The notes below the pieces were generated by a model, which had not been told where the DNA came from, ran no database searches, and saw only the letters and a program-made list of their open reading frames with translations. Made by a program: the position numbers and the translations under genes. A DNA stretch of 64,000 nt, taken from the NCBI GenBank assembly GCA_902806435.1, contig CADCWO010000212.1, positions 27,817 to 91,816 of the forward strand, given 5' to 3'. Source of the DNA: an uncultured Synechococcales cyanobacterium (GTDB lineage Bacteria > Cyanobacteriota > Cyanobacteriia > Thermosynechococcales > Thermosynechococcaceae). The first letter of the stretch is position 1. Each line of letters starts with the position of its first letter. Positions 30,672 through 39,868 of the stretch are shown here, one piece after another.

Positions 30672-30908
30672 AATTTATTAATTTAAATTAGCGTCAGCCC
30701 AACAAGCACCTTGAGCCCCTTGCCATAAGTTACAGTGCAAGGTTTATCCAAGAGGCAAACCAGGTGGACGATTATATAGGTATTATATGCGGGTATTATT
30801 ACTCAACAGACCGCCTTATCCTAAAATATCAGCCCGAAACATCTCAACCTGTTAAGGCGTCTAGTCTAGCAACCTCACCTCAACAACGCACCTCAAGAGC
30901 AATAAACT

Positions 30909-32441
30909 ATGGTTAGTGCCGTCTCTTCAAAGATATTCCGACCCGTTACCGGTTTAACACTGCTGGCTCTAGCGGCTACTGTTTCTCCCCTTACCAGTTT
31001 GGCGCAGTCACCAATCATTAAGGCGCCTTCTACTCCAGCACCCATTACTAGCAGTCGCCTACCAGTCGATGAGTCTTATACTTTAGGGCCTGGCGATCGC
31101 ATTCAGATTGATGTTTTTAACGTACCAGAATACAGTGGCGAAAATGGCCGACAGCAGGTACTTGTCGATGGTAGTGTTAATCTGCCGCTCCTAGGTAAAA
31201 TTTCCGTTAAGGGTATGACCTTGAGTCAAGCTGCGAATACCCTGACAGCTAGATACAGACGCTATCTCAAACGGCCGCTTGTCACTGTCAGCCTTCTTGC
31301 TGCCCGCCCTCTGAATGTTGCCATTGCTGGAGAAGTAATTCGACCTGGATCCTACACCATGACCTTCACCGGTGCCGGTGAAGGTAGTGGAACCCAATTT
31401 CCCACATTGACCCGGGCCTTACAAATGGCTGGAGGAATTACCCAGTCGGCGAATATCCGTGAGATTCAAGTGCGGCGGCCTCAACGATCCGGTGCAGCTC
31501 AAGTCGTTACTGTTAATCTTCGAGATTTCTTTCAAACTGGGGATTTAGGTCGAGATATTGCCCTGCGAGATGGCGACACCATTTTTATCTCAACTGCAAC
31601 CAATATTAGTCCTGAAGATGCCACCCTCTTAGCAGACACAACCATTGCTGCCGATACATCTCAACCCTTGAATATTCTGGTTACGGGTGAAGTTGAGCGT
31701 CCTGGAGCCTACACCGTAACTAACGTAGCTAAAACTGGAGCGGCTGGCGAAGTAGGTGAAGCCGGTGGCGGCGGTGGAGCCGGTGGCGGCGGGACTGATG
31801 CGTCCACCTCATCCGGCTCCAGAGGCGGACGAACTACTGTAACCCGCGCCCTACAAACTGCTGGTGGTATTAAACCTCTAGCGGATATTCGCCAAATTCA
31901 GGTGAAACGGCCCACACGTACAGGCACTCCCCAGGTGATCACAGTCAACCTGCTAAAGCTATTACAAGAAGGTGATGTCAAGCAGGATATTACCCTGGCC
32001 CAGGGAGATACCATTTACGTCCCGACAACAACTGCCCCGCTCACCCCAGCTCAGGTCGCTTCAATTTCTGCTAGCACCCTTTCTCCTAGCAGTATTAAGG
32101 TAGGCGTGATTGGAGAAGCGAAAGCCCCTGGCGTAGTTCAGATTCCCCCCAATACACCTTTAACGCAAGCCCTGCTTGCTGCAGGTGGTTTCGACCCCAA
32201 GCGAGCTCGTAAGAGTACGGTACAACTTGTACGTCAAAACCCCGATGGCACAGCCTCGAAACGGACAATTGCCGTTAACTTTGCTGAGGGAGCGAATGAA
32301 AAAACAAATCCAACCATGAGGAACAATGATGTCATCATTGTTGGTCGCTCTGGTTTAGCTGGATTTTCCGACACTCTTGGTAGTGTCTTAAGCCCACTCG
32401 GTGGAGCATTCTCCATCTTCAATCTCTTTAGCGGAGATTAA
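30909..32441 (+). CDS. Polysaccharide export protein (Wza-like, SLBB repeats)
   Basis: An outer-membrane or periplasmic exopolysaccharide export factor of 510 residues. A signal peptide (LTLLALAATVSPLTSLAQ) is followed by the Poly_export domain (YTLGPGDRIQIDVFNVPEYS, GSVNLPLLGKISVKGMTLSQA). Three SLBB-type modules then begin at about NVAIAGEVIRPGSYT, NILVTGEVERPGAYT and KVGVIGEAKAPGVVQ. Between the first strands and the rest of module two is a Gly-rich insert (about 31735-31820). There is no lipobox cysteine, unlike E. coli Wza. It is followed 281 bases later by a Wzc/GumC-like gene, its expected partner. Confidence 0.9.
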   Translation: MVSAVSSKIFRPVTGLTLLALAATVSPLTSLAQSPIIKAPSTPAPITSSRLPVDESYTLGPGDRIQIDVFNVPEYSGENGRQQVLVDGSVNLPLLGKISVKGMTLSQAANTLTARYRRYLKRPLVTVSLLAARPLNVAIAGEVIRPGSYTMTFTGAGEGSGTQFPTLTRALQMAGGITQSANIREIQVRRPQRSGAAQVVTVNLRDFFQTGDLGRDIALRDGDTIFISTATNISPEDATLLADTTIAADTSQPLNILVTGEVERPGAYTVTNVAKTGAAGEVGEAGGGGGAGGGGTDASTSSGSRGGRTTVTRALQTAGGIKPLADIRQIQVKRPTRTGTPQVITVNLLKLLQEGDVKQDITLAQGDTIYVPTTTAPLTPAQVASISASTLSPSSIKVGVIGEAKAPGVVQIPPNTPLTQALLAAGGFDPKRARKSTVQLVRQNPDGTASKRTIAVNFAEGANEKTNPTMRNNDVIIVGRSGLAGFSDTLGSVLSPLGGAFSIFNLFSGD

Positions 32442-32520
32442 CGCTACCCTCAACGCAGCGCCTGTTTACCATATTTCTACTCGATAGGCTAGTCAGGTAG
32501 ATCTAACTCCCCATTGCACT

Positions 32521-32551
32521 AACCCCAGTTCCTACCTTAGAAGCTGGGGTT
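32521..32551 (+). promoter_or_regulatory. Hairpin between the export and co-polymerase genes
   Basis: AACCCCAG (32521-32528) and CTGGGGTT (32544-32551) form a perfect eight-pair, GC-rich stem with a 15-base loop, 80 bases after the SLBB gene. The following AAATATATG has no T-run, so it may be a weak terminator, an RNA-stability hairpin or an attenuator before the 758-residue co-polymerase gene. Confidence 0.4.
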
Positions 32552-32722
32552 AAATATATGATTGGTCATAACAAAGTTGAGTAAATAACCTATCTTGACC
32601 GTTAAATACTTCGCCCACCCAGGGCAGGATGAAAGGTAGTAATATGTACCTGTCCTCGATAGGATGAGACAGATCCCAGAGTTTTTCAATTACAAGCCGC
32701 TAACCAATAACTAGGGGACAAG

Positions 32723-34999
32723 ATGGAGACTGAACACTCTTCTTCGCTCATTTCAGCTCAGCAAAACGGTAGCCAAAAGAATGGTGCTCACCTTCAATCC
32801 TTGCCGCTACTCTACACAGCCCAGCCCTATGAGAGTGATGACGATGAAGTAGAACTAGGTCAGATTTTTGCGATCGTGCGGCGCCGGGCGGTTCTAATTT
32901 CAGGGGTAGCGGTAGCAGTCGCTTCTGCAGCTTTACTCTGGGCCTTAACCCGCACGCCCAAATATGAGGGTAGGTTTCAGCTTTTAGTAGAACCTGTGGT
33001 AGCTGAAAGTAAGTTGAGCAGATTACCCTCCATTGCGGCAGAAGCAGCGAGTTTGTTGGGTACCACCGATCCGAGCCAATCTGCAGGGTTGGACTATGAA
33101 ACGCAGATTGAGGTTCTTAAAAGCCCCAAGTTAATGTTGCCTATCATCCGGCAGTTGCAAGCTCGTTATCCAGACATTGATTACAAGTCACTAATTGAGG
33201 ATGAGAAGCTAGAGCTCACCCGCCGTGGACAAACCAAGATTTTAGAAATTTCTTATCAAGATCCTGATCCACAAAAAGTTGAATTTGTACTAAACCAGGT
33301 AGCAAAGTCTTATCTCAACTATGGTTTACAGGAACGGCAGACAAACACAGGTCAAGGAATTAAGTTTGTTGACCAGCAGCTACCGCGTATCCGGCAACGC
33401 GTGAATACCCTTCAAGGACAACTTCAACAATTCCAGGAACGCTATAATCTGGTTGATCCAGAAGTCCAAGGCGAACAACTGGCTACCCGAGCCAATTCAC
33501 TTGAGGAGCAGCAACTAAAGGCACGAACAGAGTTAGGGGAAGCTTATTCCCTCTATAAAACTCTTCAAAGCCAACTGGGGCTGAGGCCGAATGAAGCTGT
33601 TGTAGCTGCAACTTTGAGTGAGGCCCCTCGTTACCAAAAGTTTTTAGAGGATCTCCAAGAAGTAGAAGCTAAAATCGCTGAGGAGTCAGCTCAGTTTCGC
33701 GACGATAGCCCAGTCATCCAAGATTTAGAGAGCCAGCGGCAAAACTTGGTTTCTTTTCTCAACCAAGAAGCCCAACGTGTTGTAGGAAGCAACTTATCCG
33801 GAAAAACCCCAGCATCACAAGCCCTGTCGGCCCAACTTCCGGGTGACTCTTTACGCCTAAAGCTGACGGAAGACTTCGTTGAGGCTGCTAATCAGATTCA
33901 GGTACTGAGGACTCGCGACCAGGCAATCGCTCAAGCCGGAAACAGCTTAAACCAAAGAGTTCAACAGTTACCCTTCATTGTCCGTCAATACACTGATTTG
34001 CAACGAGAGTTAAAGGTTGCATCTGGCACCCTAGAACAGCTTTTACTCAAGCGAGAAACGTTGGGAGTAGAAGCAGCCCAGCAGGATGTTCCTTGGGAGA
34101 TCATTGCCGATCCAAAATTGCCCCGTGACCAATCAGGTAAGGCAGTTCCTATGGCCCCTAAACTTCTGCTTTATTTAGGCTTAGGAGGTATTCTAGGTGT
34201 TGTACTAGGTTTAGCTGCTGCTTTGATTGCCGAGCAGCTCAATAAGGTATTTCATACTCCGGAAGACGTGAAAGACGCTACCGGGCTTTTGCCTTTGGGC
34301 ACAATTCCGTTAAGCCACCAACACAATGAACCCGCTTTCTCCGAAGCTTTCAATGCTTTGAGTACCCGGATCCGTTTTCTCAACTCAGGGCGGTTAACCC
34401 GCTCTTTAGTCGTCAGTTCTGCAATGGCAGGCGAAGGCAAGTCCACAGTGGCCCTACACTTAGCCCAAGCTTCGGCACAAATGGGCCAGCGTGTACTGCT
34501 AGTCGACGCCAATCTGCGGCACCCCATGCTCCACACCCTGCTAAGCTTGCCAAACTCTCAGGGGCTGAGCACAGTTACTGAACCAAATTTCAATGTGTAC
34601 TCGGCTCTTCAGCAATTGCCATACCTTAATAATTTATCCGTCTTGACTGCTGGTCAGGCGACAGGTAATGCAACGGCAGTGTTAGGTTCTAGAACAATGC
34701 AAAGCTTGATGCAACAGCTGCAAGCAGAGTTTGATCTAGTTATTTACGACTCTCCTACACTGATTGGTTATACAGATGCTTGCCTTCTAGCTCCCAATAC
34801 TGACGGTGTTGTCTTTGTGGTTAAAGTTGGTAAAACAAGTTGCTCAGCAGCAACACAGGCAATTGAACAATTGAAAACTTTCCATGCCCAGGTTCTAGGT
34901 TTTGTTGCCAATGGTGTGAAGCAACATACTCACAACCACCTAGCCAACAATGGTTACAGCACTAGGAAATCAGGCTTAGAAACCTCAAGGTTTAATTAG
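32723..34999 (+). CDS. Wzc/GumC-like polysaccharide co-polymerase with BY-kinase domain
   Basis: A 758-residue inner-membrane protein. The Wzz-type N-terminal part has a first membrane helix at about 55-76. A long periplasmic coiled-coil stretch (residues 190-440) follows, with a second helix near 480-508. The cytoplasmic kinase-like domain has Walker A AGEGKSTVALHL near 572, Walker A' LLVDANLRHPM, and Walker B DLVIYDSP near 670. The usual C-terminal tyrosine cluster is missing; the tail (NGVKQHTHNHLANNGYSTRKSG) has a single Tyr. The aspartate of the second Walker B is followed by Ser-Pro rather than Thr/Ala-Pro-Pro. It may act as a co-polymerase with reduced or altered autophosphorylation. 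Confidence 0.88.
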   Translation: METEHSSSLISAQQNGSQKNGAHLQSLPLLYTAQPYESDDDEVELGQIFAIVRRRAVLISGVAVAVASAALLWALTRTPKYEGRFQLLVEPVVAESKLSRLPSIAAEAASLLGTTDPSQSAGLDYETQIEVLKSPKLMLPIIRQLQARYPDIDYKSLIEDEKLELTRRGQTKILEISYQDPDPQKVEFVLNQVAKSYLNYGLQERQTNTGQGIKFVDQQLPRIRQRVNTLQGQLQQFQERYNLVDPEVQGEQLATRANSLEEQQLKARTELGEAYSLYKTLQSQLGLRPNEAVVAATLSEAPRYQKFLEDLQEVEAKIAEESAQFRDDSPVIQDLESQRQNLVSFLNQEAQRVVGSNLSGKTPASQALSAQLPGDSLRLKLTEDFVEAANQIQVLRTRDQAIAQAGNSLNQRVQQLPFIVRQYTDLQRELKVASGTLEQLLLKRETLGVEAAQQDVPWEIIADPKLPRDQSGKAVPMAPKLLLYLGLGGILGVVLGLAAALIAEQLNKVFHTPEDVKDATGLLPLGTIPLSHQHNEPAFSEAFNALSTRIRFLNSGRLTRSLVVSSAMAGEGKSTVALHLAQASAQMGQRVLLVDANLRHPMLHTLLSLPNSQGLSTVTEPNFNVYSALQQLPYLNNLSVLTAGQATGNATAVLGSRTMQSLMQQLQAEFDLVIYDSPTLIGYTDACLLAPNTDGVVFVVKVGKTSCSAATQAIEQLKTFHAQVLGFVANGVKQHTHNHLANNGYSTRKSGLETSRFN

Positions 35000-35002
35000 T
35001 AG

Positions 35003-35203
35003 CTAGGCGTGAGTGCCTGATACTAGACGCTTTTCATCAATCCCAGGTGCATAAGCCTCCACAACCCCGCCGGTTTCAGCACAGGTAATCAACAGGTAGT
35101 CACAGATTAAGCATTGAGTTCGGATCAGTCCACTACTGTCAAGGTGGTGCCGCTCAGCAGGGCTGCCGCAATTTGGGCATCGAATTGCTTGTATGGTGTT
35201 CAT
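35003..35203 (-). CDS. Small zinc-ribbon protein
   Basis: About 66 residues from ATG 35203 (MNTIQAIRCPNCGS). Four cysteines in two Cys-x2-Cys pairs (RCPNCGS and QCLICDY) make a zinc ribbon, ending EAYAPGID. Very similar small proteins are common in cyanobacteria and are often mislabelled as replication restart helicase PriA, which they are not. The frame could extend to 35227, but the downstream ATG fits relatives. It converges on the co-polymerase gene with three bases between the stops. Confidence 0.75.
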   Translation of the reverse strand: MNTIQAIRCPNCGSPAERHHLDSSGLIRTQCLICDYLLITCAETGGVVEAYAPGIDEKRLVSGTHA

Positions 35204-35842
35204 CTTAAATAGGGTTTCCCTTACCATGGGTTTAAACTAAATGCGGACTTGACTAATCAAACCAGAAATATGAAAGCCTTTCGATAAATCAAAAAAGAAT
35301 GAAAAATTAACAGTATTTAATCTGACAGCATGATCAAACTACTTTTCACATTATGAAAGAGTTTCTGGTGATTATCAATAATCCGTCAGGCTGATATATT
35401 CCTGTAGCCCTCTGGCCATAATGATCCCCGGCTTGCTTTTGTTTGTGAGCGAGCTCCTTCAGTGCTGAGGCTACGGCTTGATCCCCGCACAAATTTTTTC
35501 AGGCGTCTTTGAATGTGACACTTATTGTTAGGGGTGGTTTCGCTTTTGAATGTTTAACAAATGAACCGAGATCGCAGCTATTTTCGTGGGTAGAAGTGGA
35601 ACTCCATATCAGGGTTAGGAGTCGTAAAGATAAAAGCTTTAGGTTATACCTGCTTTGAAATTAAGTACGAAATCAGCACTGACACCTTACTGATACCTTC
35701 AATTTTTAGCAGTTTAAGGGCTATGATTCGTCCGATGCCTTGCATTTATACCAGAGCTGAGTAGGATGGGTATTGCTTGACTTAACTATTAAAACGTTTT
35801 ATTTCAGCGCTTAAACCACGGTTAGCACGCGGGAGTTACCAC
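35204..35842. other. Gene-free stretch upstream of the initiating sugar transferase
   Basis: About 640 AT-rich bases without a supportable gene. It should hold the promoter and leader of the exopolysaccharide sugar-transferase gene and the promoter of the small zinc-ribbon gene. I found no clear riboswitch, terminator or repeat. Confidence 0.45.
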
Positions 35843-37249
35843 ATGGGAAGCAGTTATCGAGGAATCCTGAGAAGCAATTCAACTAGATTGAGTATTATCC
35901 ATCGACTGCTAGACCCCGCCTTAGCTGCAGGTTTATTACCAGTACTGGCTTTATCCTATGGGGAATCCTTGGATACCCCTTATGTGTTGTTGGCGGCTAT
36001 TACCTTCTTACTAGTCTTACCAGTTTTTAAGGCAACTGGTCTTTACCGCTCCTATCGTGGGGAAAATCTCACTGCAGAACTGCCCCAGATTTTACTGGCT
36101 TGGGGAGTTGTCTTTACTATCCTGTTGTTTCTTGGCTATCTAACCAAGAGTTCCGAGCTCTTCTCCCGCAGTATCCTGTTGTCTTGGGCAGTATCAGTTC
36201 CGGTGGTTTTGTACGCTGCCCATTTGGTTGTTCGCATCTTTCAGCGGCAACTTCGCGCCTCTGGACGTAACACTCGCAGGGCTGTAATCGCCGGAGTTAG
36301 CGACGTTGGTTGTCGGTTGGCTGAAGAAATTGCCTGTGATCCTTACCTAGGCATCCAGTTGGAGGGATTTTTTGACAACCGCTCCCCTGTAAATCTTCAA
36401 GACCTTCAAGGGAAATCGTTACTTGGAACCCTAGACGATTTAATTGACTATGTACGGCAGCACCGGACAGATGTGGTTTATATTGCATTGGCAAGAGAGC
36501 GAGAAGAAACTCTATCCACCTTGATTGGCGGCTTGGAGGATACAACGGCCTGTGTTTATTTTGTGCCTGACTTCATGATGTTTAACTTGATGCAGGCTAG
36601 GACTCAAGAAGTAAACGGCATTCCTCTCCTAGCTGTTTGGGAGATTCCTTTCTCAGATTTACAGTCTTTGCTCAAGCGGACGATTGACATCGTGCTTGCT
36701 AGTTTAATTCTGATTGGTTTGTCACCAGTCATGATCCCGATCGCGATCGGGGTTAAACTCTCTTCCCCAGGACCGATTCTGTTTAAGCAGCGTCGTTATG
36801 GACTTAACGGTAGAGAGATCATGGTTTACAAGTTTCGCTCCATGAAAGTGATGGAAGATGGTGACGTCGTCCTTCAGGCCAAGCGCAATGACACCCGGGT
36901 AACCAAGTTTGGGGCTTTCTTGCGGCGTACTTCCCTAGATGAATTACCGCAGTTTATTAATGTCCTGCAAGGCCGGATGAGTATTGTTGGTCCCCGCCCC
37001 CACGCAGTGGCCCATAACGAGCAATATCGCAAGCTAATCAGTGGCTATATGTTACGTCACAAAGTCAAGCCCGGAATCACTGGCTGGGCTCAGGTGAACG
37101 GGTTTCGCGGTGAAACTGACACCCTCGACAAGATGAAAAAACGGGTCGAGTATGATCTCGAGTACCTAAAACACTGGTCCATCGGACTAGATTTAAAAAT
37201 TATCTTCCGCACTGCCCTCGTCTTTTTTCAGAACCATAATGCTTTCTAA
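35843..37249 (+). CDS. Polyprenyl-phosphate sugar-1-phosphate transferase (WbaP/WcaJ-type), exopolysaccharide initiation
   Basis: Loads the first sugar-1-phosphate onto undecaprenyl phosphate. The 468-residue protein has four or five N-terminal membrane helices (up to about 125) and a CoA-binding-like domain beginning RRAVIAGVSDVGCRLAEE near 150. The catalytic domain is at about 275-468: KRTIDIVLASLILIGLSPV, the SPGPILFKQRRYGLNG loop, YKFRSMKV, LRRTSLDELPQFINVL, MSIVGPRPHAV and the KPGITGWAQVNGFRGET segment. These are the standard family marks. It is the probable committed step of the polysaccharide handled by the SLBB and Wzc-like proteins upstream. Confidence 0.93.
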   Translation: MGSSYRGILRSNSTRLSIIHRLLDPALAAGLLPVLALSYGESLDTPYVLLAAITFLLVLPVFKATGLYRSYRGENLTAELPQILLAWGVVFTILLFLGYLTKSSELFSRSILLSWAVSVPVVLYAAHLVVRIFQRQLRASGRNTRRAVIAGVSDVGCRLAEEIACDPYLGIQLEGFFDNRSPVNLQDLQGKSLLGTLDDLIDYVRQHRTDVVYIALAREREETLSTLIGGLEDTTACVYFVPDFMMFNLMQARTQEVNGIPLLAVWEIPFSDLQSLLKRTIDIVLASLILIGLSPVMIPIAIGVKLSSPGPILFKQRRYGLNGREIMVYKFRSMKVMEDGDVVLQAKRNDTRVTKFGAFLRRTSLDELPQFINVLQGRMSIVGPRPHAVAHNEQYRKLISGYMLRHKVKPGITGWAQVNGFRGETDTLDKMKKRVEYDLEYLKHWSIGLDLKIIFRTALVFFQNHNAF

Positions 37250-37302
37250 CTTTGGTTCGCGATCAAAGGAACTTGCCAGAGGGTTCTAGATTGGATTAGC
37301 AA

Positions 37303-38310
37303 TTAGGACTGAGAACCGGGGGCAATCACCTCGCGGACCCGGTAAATAGGCCGTCCCTGAGATTCATGGTAAGTTCGCATCGATAACTCAGCTAGCAGAC
37401 CAAAGCTAAACAATTGGACGCCAGCAATCAGCAAGACAACAGTCAAAATCAATAAAGGCCGATTCCCAATACTCTCCCCTAGGCCTAGTTTAAGAAACGT
37501 TAAGTACAGGCCCAACAATGTTCCTACCACCATAGAAATTAGCCCAAACAAGCCAAAAACATGCATAGGCCTAGTCAGAAAGGTCTTGATAAACGCGATG
37601 GTCAATAGATCCATCAATACTCGAAAAGTGCGCCCCAACCCATACTTACTCTGACCGTACTGACGAGGATGATGCCGCACAGGCAACTCAGTTATATTTG
37701 CTCCTTCGATAAACGCCAAAGCGGGTAGAAATCGGTGTAGCTCCCCATACAGCCGCATATCCTGAATTAATTCGCTGCGATATGCCTTTAAAGAACACCC
37801 ATAATCATGAAGCTTGACTCCTGTTACCCAGCTAATCAGCCAGTTAGCAAGTTTAGAAGGGATCAGGCGCGTCAAAGTCGCATCCTGCCTTGATTGGCGC
37901 CAGCCGCTGACTAGGTCATAGCCTTCCTCAAGTTTGGCAATCAGTTGCGGAATATCTGCGGGATCATTTTGCAAATCCCCATCTAGGGTGACAATCACTA
38001 CCCCTTGAGCATGGTTAAATCCAGCAGCCATTGCCGCTGTCTGCCCGTAGTTGCGGCGGAGCAAGACCGCCTTGAGATCCCTACGGCTGTGGGCTAAACG
38101 CTTCAGCAATAAGGCAGAACCATCCTGGGAACCGTCGTCAACACAGATAATTTCGTAGCGTAAAGCCTTTTGGTGCAAACTAGTAGCGATCGCCTCAATC
38201 AAAGCAGGTAAGCTTTCCACCTCGTTATAAATCGGCACAACTACTGAGACTTTAGGTAGGGAAATTGAGCTTTCAGTCTGCCACTCTCCACTAGACAGGT
38301 CGGTCTTCAT
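37303..38310 (-). CDS. Family 2 glycosyltransferase with C-terminal membrane helices (ArnC/GtrB-like)
   Basis: The GT-A domain starts VSVVVPIYNEVESLPALIE, with nucleotide-binding CVDDGSQDGS and metal-binding DGDLQNDPADIP. Two membrane helices lie at about 248-270 and 283-307, in the order of polyprenyl-phosphate glycosyltransferases. It is similar in layout to the enzyme at 5305-6276, but a different paralogue (LHDYGCSLKAYR instead of [11 protein letters not shown]). Length 335. It lies between the sugar-transferase and NlpC/P60 genes, on the strand opposite to the former, and converges on it. Confidence 0.88.
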   Translation of the reverse strand: MKTDLSSGEWQTESSISLPKVSVVVPIYNEVESLPALIEAIATSLHQKALRYEIICVDDGSQDGSALLLKRLAHSRRDLKAVLLRRNYGQTAAMAAGFNHAQGVVIVTLDGDLQNDPADIPQLIAKLEEGYDLVSGWRQSRQDATLTRLIPSKLANWLISWVTGVKLHDYGCSLKAYRSELIQDMRLYGELHRFLPALAFIEGANITELPVRHHPRQYGQSKYGLGRTFRVLMDLLTIAFIKTFLTRPMHVFGLFGLISMVVGTLLGLYLTFLKLGLGESIGNRPLLILTVVLLIAGVQLFSFGLLAELSMRTYHESQGRPIYRVREVIAPGSQS

Positions 38311-38389
38311 GCAGCTAGTAGTCCGGCAACCCGGAATTTGGGATTTCTTTATTGTATGTCGCAGGCAAAGGGGAACCGGGAGGAGCTGT

Positions 38390-39190
38390 TCATCTTACCC
38401 CTACCAAAGACTGTGGTTGATAGCTGGCAACTACCCGACCACCACCACGTAACTGCTGGTAGTAGGTACGGCTAACTTGATCTGCCTCTGGCGAAAGTTG
38501 ATCAATGCCAATTCCATCGCGGCCTTGGTCTCGGCCGGAGCTGTGGATGTAATAGCCTTCTGCCAAATGAATACCGACATGGGTAGCTTTTTGGGGGGAA
38601 CCAAAAAAGATCAAATCTCCCGGTTTAAGCTGGGCAATCCAGCCCGCTGTATCCTTACCGGAATAACCAATAGACTGTGTAAATGCCTCCTGCTGGTAGG
38701 CATCGCGGGGCAACCAAATCCCGTGGGCGGAAAACGCATGTTGCACTAAGCCGGAACAGTCATAGTTGGGACCAACCGTACCTCCCCAAAAATAGGTATT
38801 GGGTTGGGTCATGGCTGCTTGGGCAAAGGCGATGACAGCTGGCAATCGCGCTACAATTTCTGGCGTTGACAGGGCGATCGCTTGGTAGGGTTCTCTGGCT
38901 TCTTGAAGTAAAGGCAGATCTGCCACAGCTAGCCAGCCAGGGTAATCATCTTCACACAGAAAAACCCTGAGGGCCTTGGACTGCGGTGGATTCTCATCTG
39001 AAGGAATTAGGCGTAAGTGACGTCCTGCCCGGGCTTGGGTTGCTAAGCAATTTAAACCTGGGGAATCGTAGAGATTGAGGTGAGTTTGACTTCGATATTC
39101 GGAACGTTTAGACAAGCTTGAAGCAAGGTGGGAGTTTACTGGATGCAAAGACATGAGCTTTTCGTTGTCACTTTGGGCATACAGAGACAA
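38390..39190 (-). CDS. NlpC/P60 (C40) cell-wall endopeptidase with SH3b domain
   Basis: A 266-residue enzyme resembling the cyanobacterial gamma-D-glutamyl-diamino acid endopeptidases that trim peptidoglycan stem peptides. The N-terminal half is an SH3b-like domain (YDSPGLNCLATQARAGRHLRL in two parts, VFLCEDDYPGWLAVADL). The catalytic half has the nucleophile in YDCSGLVQHAF near 143, His in THVGIHLAEG near 203, and a third polar His in YYIHSSGR. There is no signal peptide, so it probably acts on recycled muropeptides in the cytoplasm. The upstream start (MSLYAQSDNEKLM) could be trimmed to a later ATG. Confidence 0.9.
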   Translation of the reverse strand: MSLYAQSDNEKLMSLHPVNSHLASSLSKRSEYRSQTHLNLYDSPGLNCLATQARAGRHLRLIPSDENPPQSKALRVFLCEDDYPGWLAVADLPLLQEAREPYQAIALSTPEIVARLPAVIAFAQAAMTQPNTYFWGGTVGPNYDCSGLVQHAFSAHGIWLPRDAYQQEAFTQSIGYSGKDTAGWIAQLKPGDLIFFGSPQKATHVGIHLAEGYYIHSSGRDQGRDGIGIDQLSPEADQVSRTYYQQLRGGGRVVASYQPQSLVGVR

Positions 39191-39415
39191 TAGCTTGAGT
39201 CTCAGCCTAGAATTTAAGCAGATATTATTTGTTCAGTGATAGCTCAAACCAGCATTAATGACAAATTTGAATATCGCACAGGGTTGGAAAGGCAATAGAC
39301 TTCTTGCACAAATAAAGGAAAAGGGTGCGAAATACAAAGCCATCCTCAACTGACTTTTGAAAAATCTTTAATGCTTGACCTTCACCGAGCCGATGCCGAC
39401 TGAACTCAAGGTTCC

Positions 39416-39832
39416 ATGATGATCTGGTTATTGATCGGGGCCGTTCTTTGTTCGATTGAACTGTTTCTACCGACTGCGTTCGTTGCCTTCATGATGGGGG
39501 TTAGCGCTATATTCGTGGGCGCAATAGCCCCAGTTATCCCGCAGGTTTACTTACAGGCAATACTTTGGCTAGGGCTTTCCCTAGGATTGATTTTGGTTTC
39601 CCGACGCTTTGTCCCCCGGTATCCGGTGCGGGGTCTGCGGGACACTGTAGAAGCGCGGACGCTAACAGAAGTTCTGCCTGGGCAAACAGGGCGAGTACTT
39701 TATGAAGGCAATTCTTGGCAAGCTCGCTGTGACGGTGAACACCAGGCGATCGCCGCGCATGAAAAAGTTTACGTCATCCGGCGAGAAGGTACGACACTGA
39801 TTGTGGTGCCTGCCAGTATTGTGCATTCTTAA
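39416..39832 (+). CDS. NfeD family membrane protein
   Basis: A short NfeD of 138 residues: two or three hydrophobic helices (WLLIGAVLCSIELFLPTAFV, ILWLGLSLGLILVSRRFV) and a C-terminal OB-fold (GQTGRVLYEGNSWQARCDG). NfeD proteins partner SPFH proteins, and the SPFH gene lies 36 bases downstream on the same strand, the classic pairing. It is probably part of membrane microdomain organisation. Confidence 0.88.
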   Translation: MMIWLLIGAVLCSIELFLPTAFVAFMMGVSAIFVGAIAPVIPQVYLQAILWLGLSLGLILVSRRFVPRYPVRGLRDTVEARTLTEVLPGQTGRVLYEGNSWQARCDGEHQAIAAHEKVYVIRREGTTLIVVPASIVHS

Positions 39833-39868
39833 ACTATAAATTCTGACTTAAAAAAGCTAGGAGTCTAT

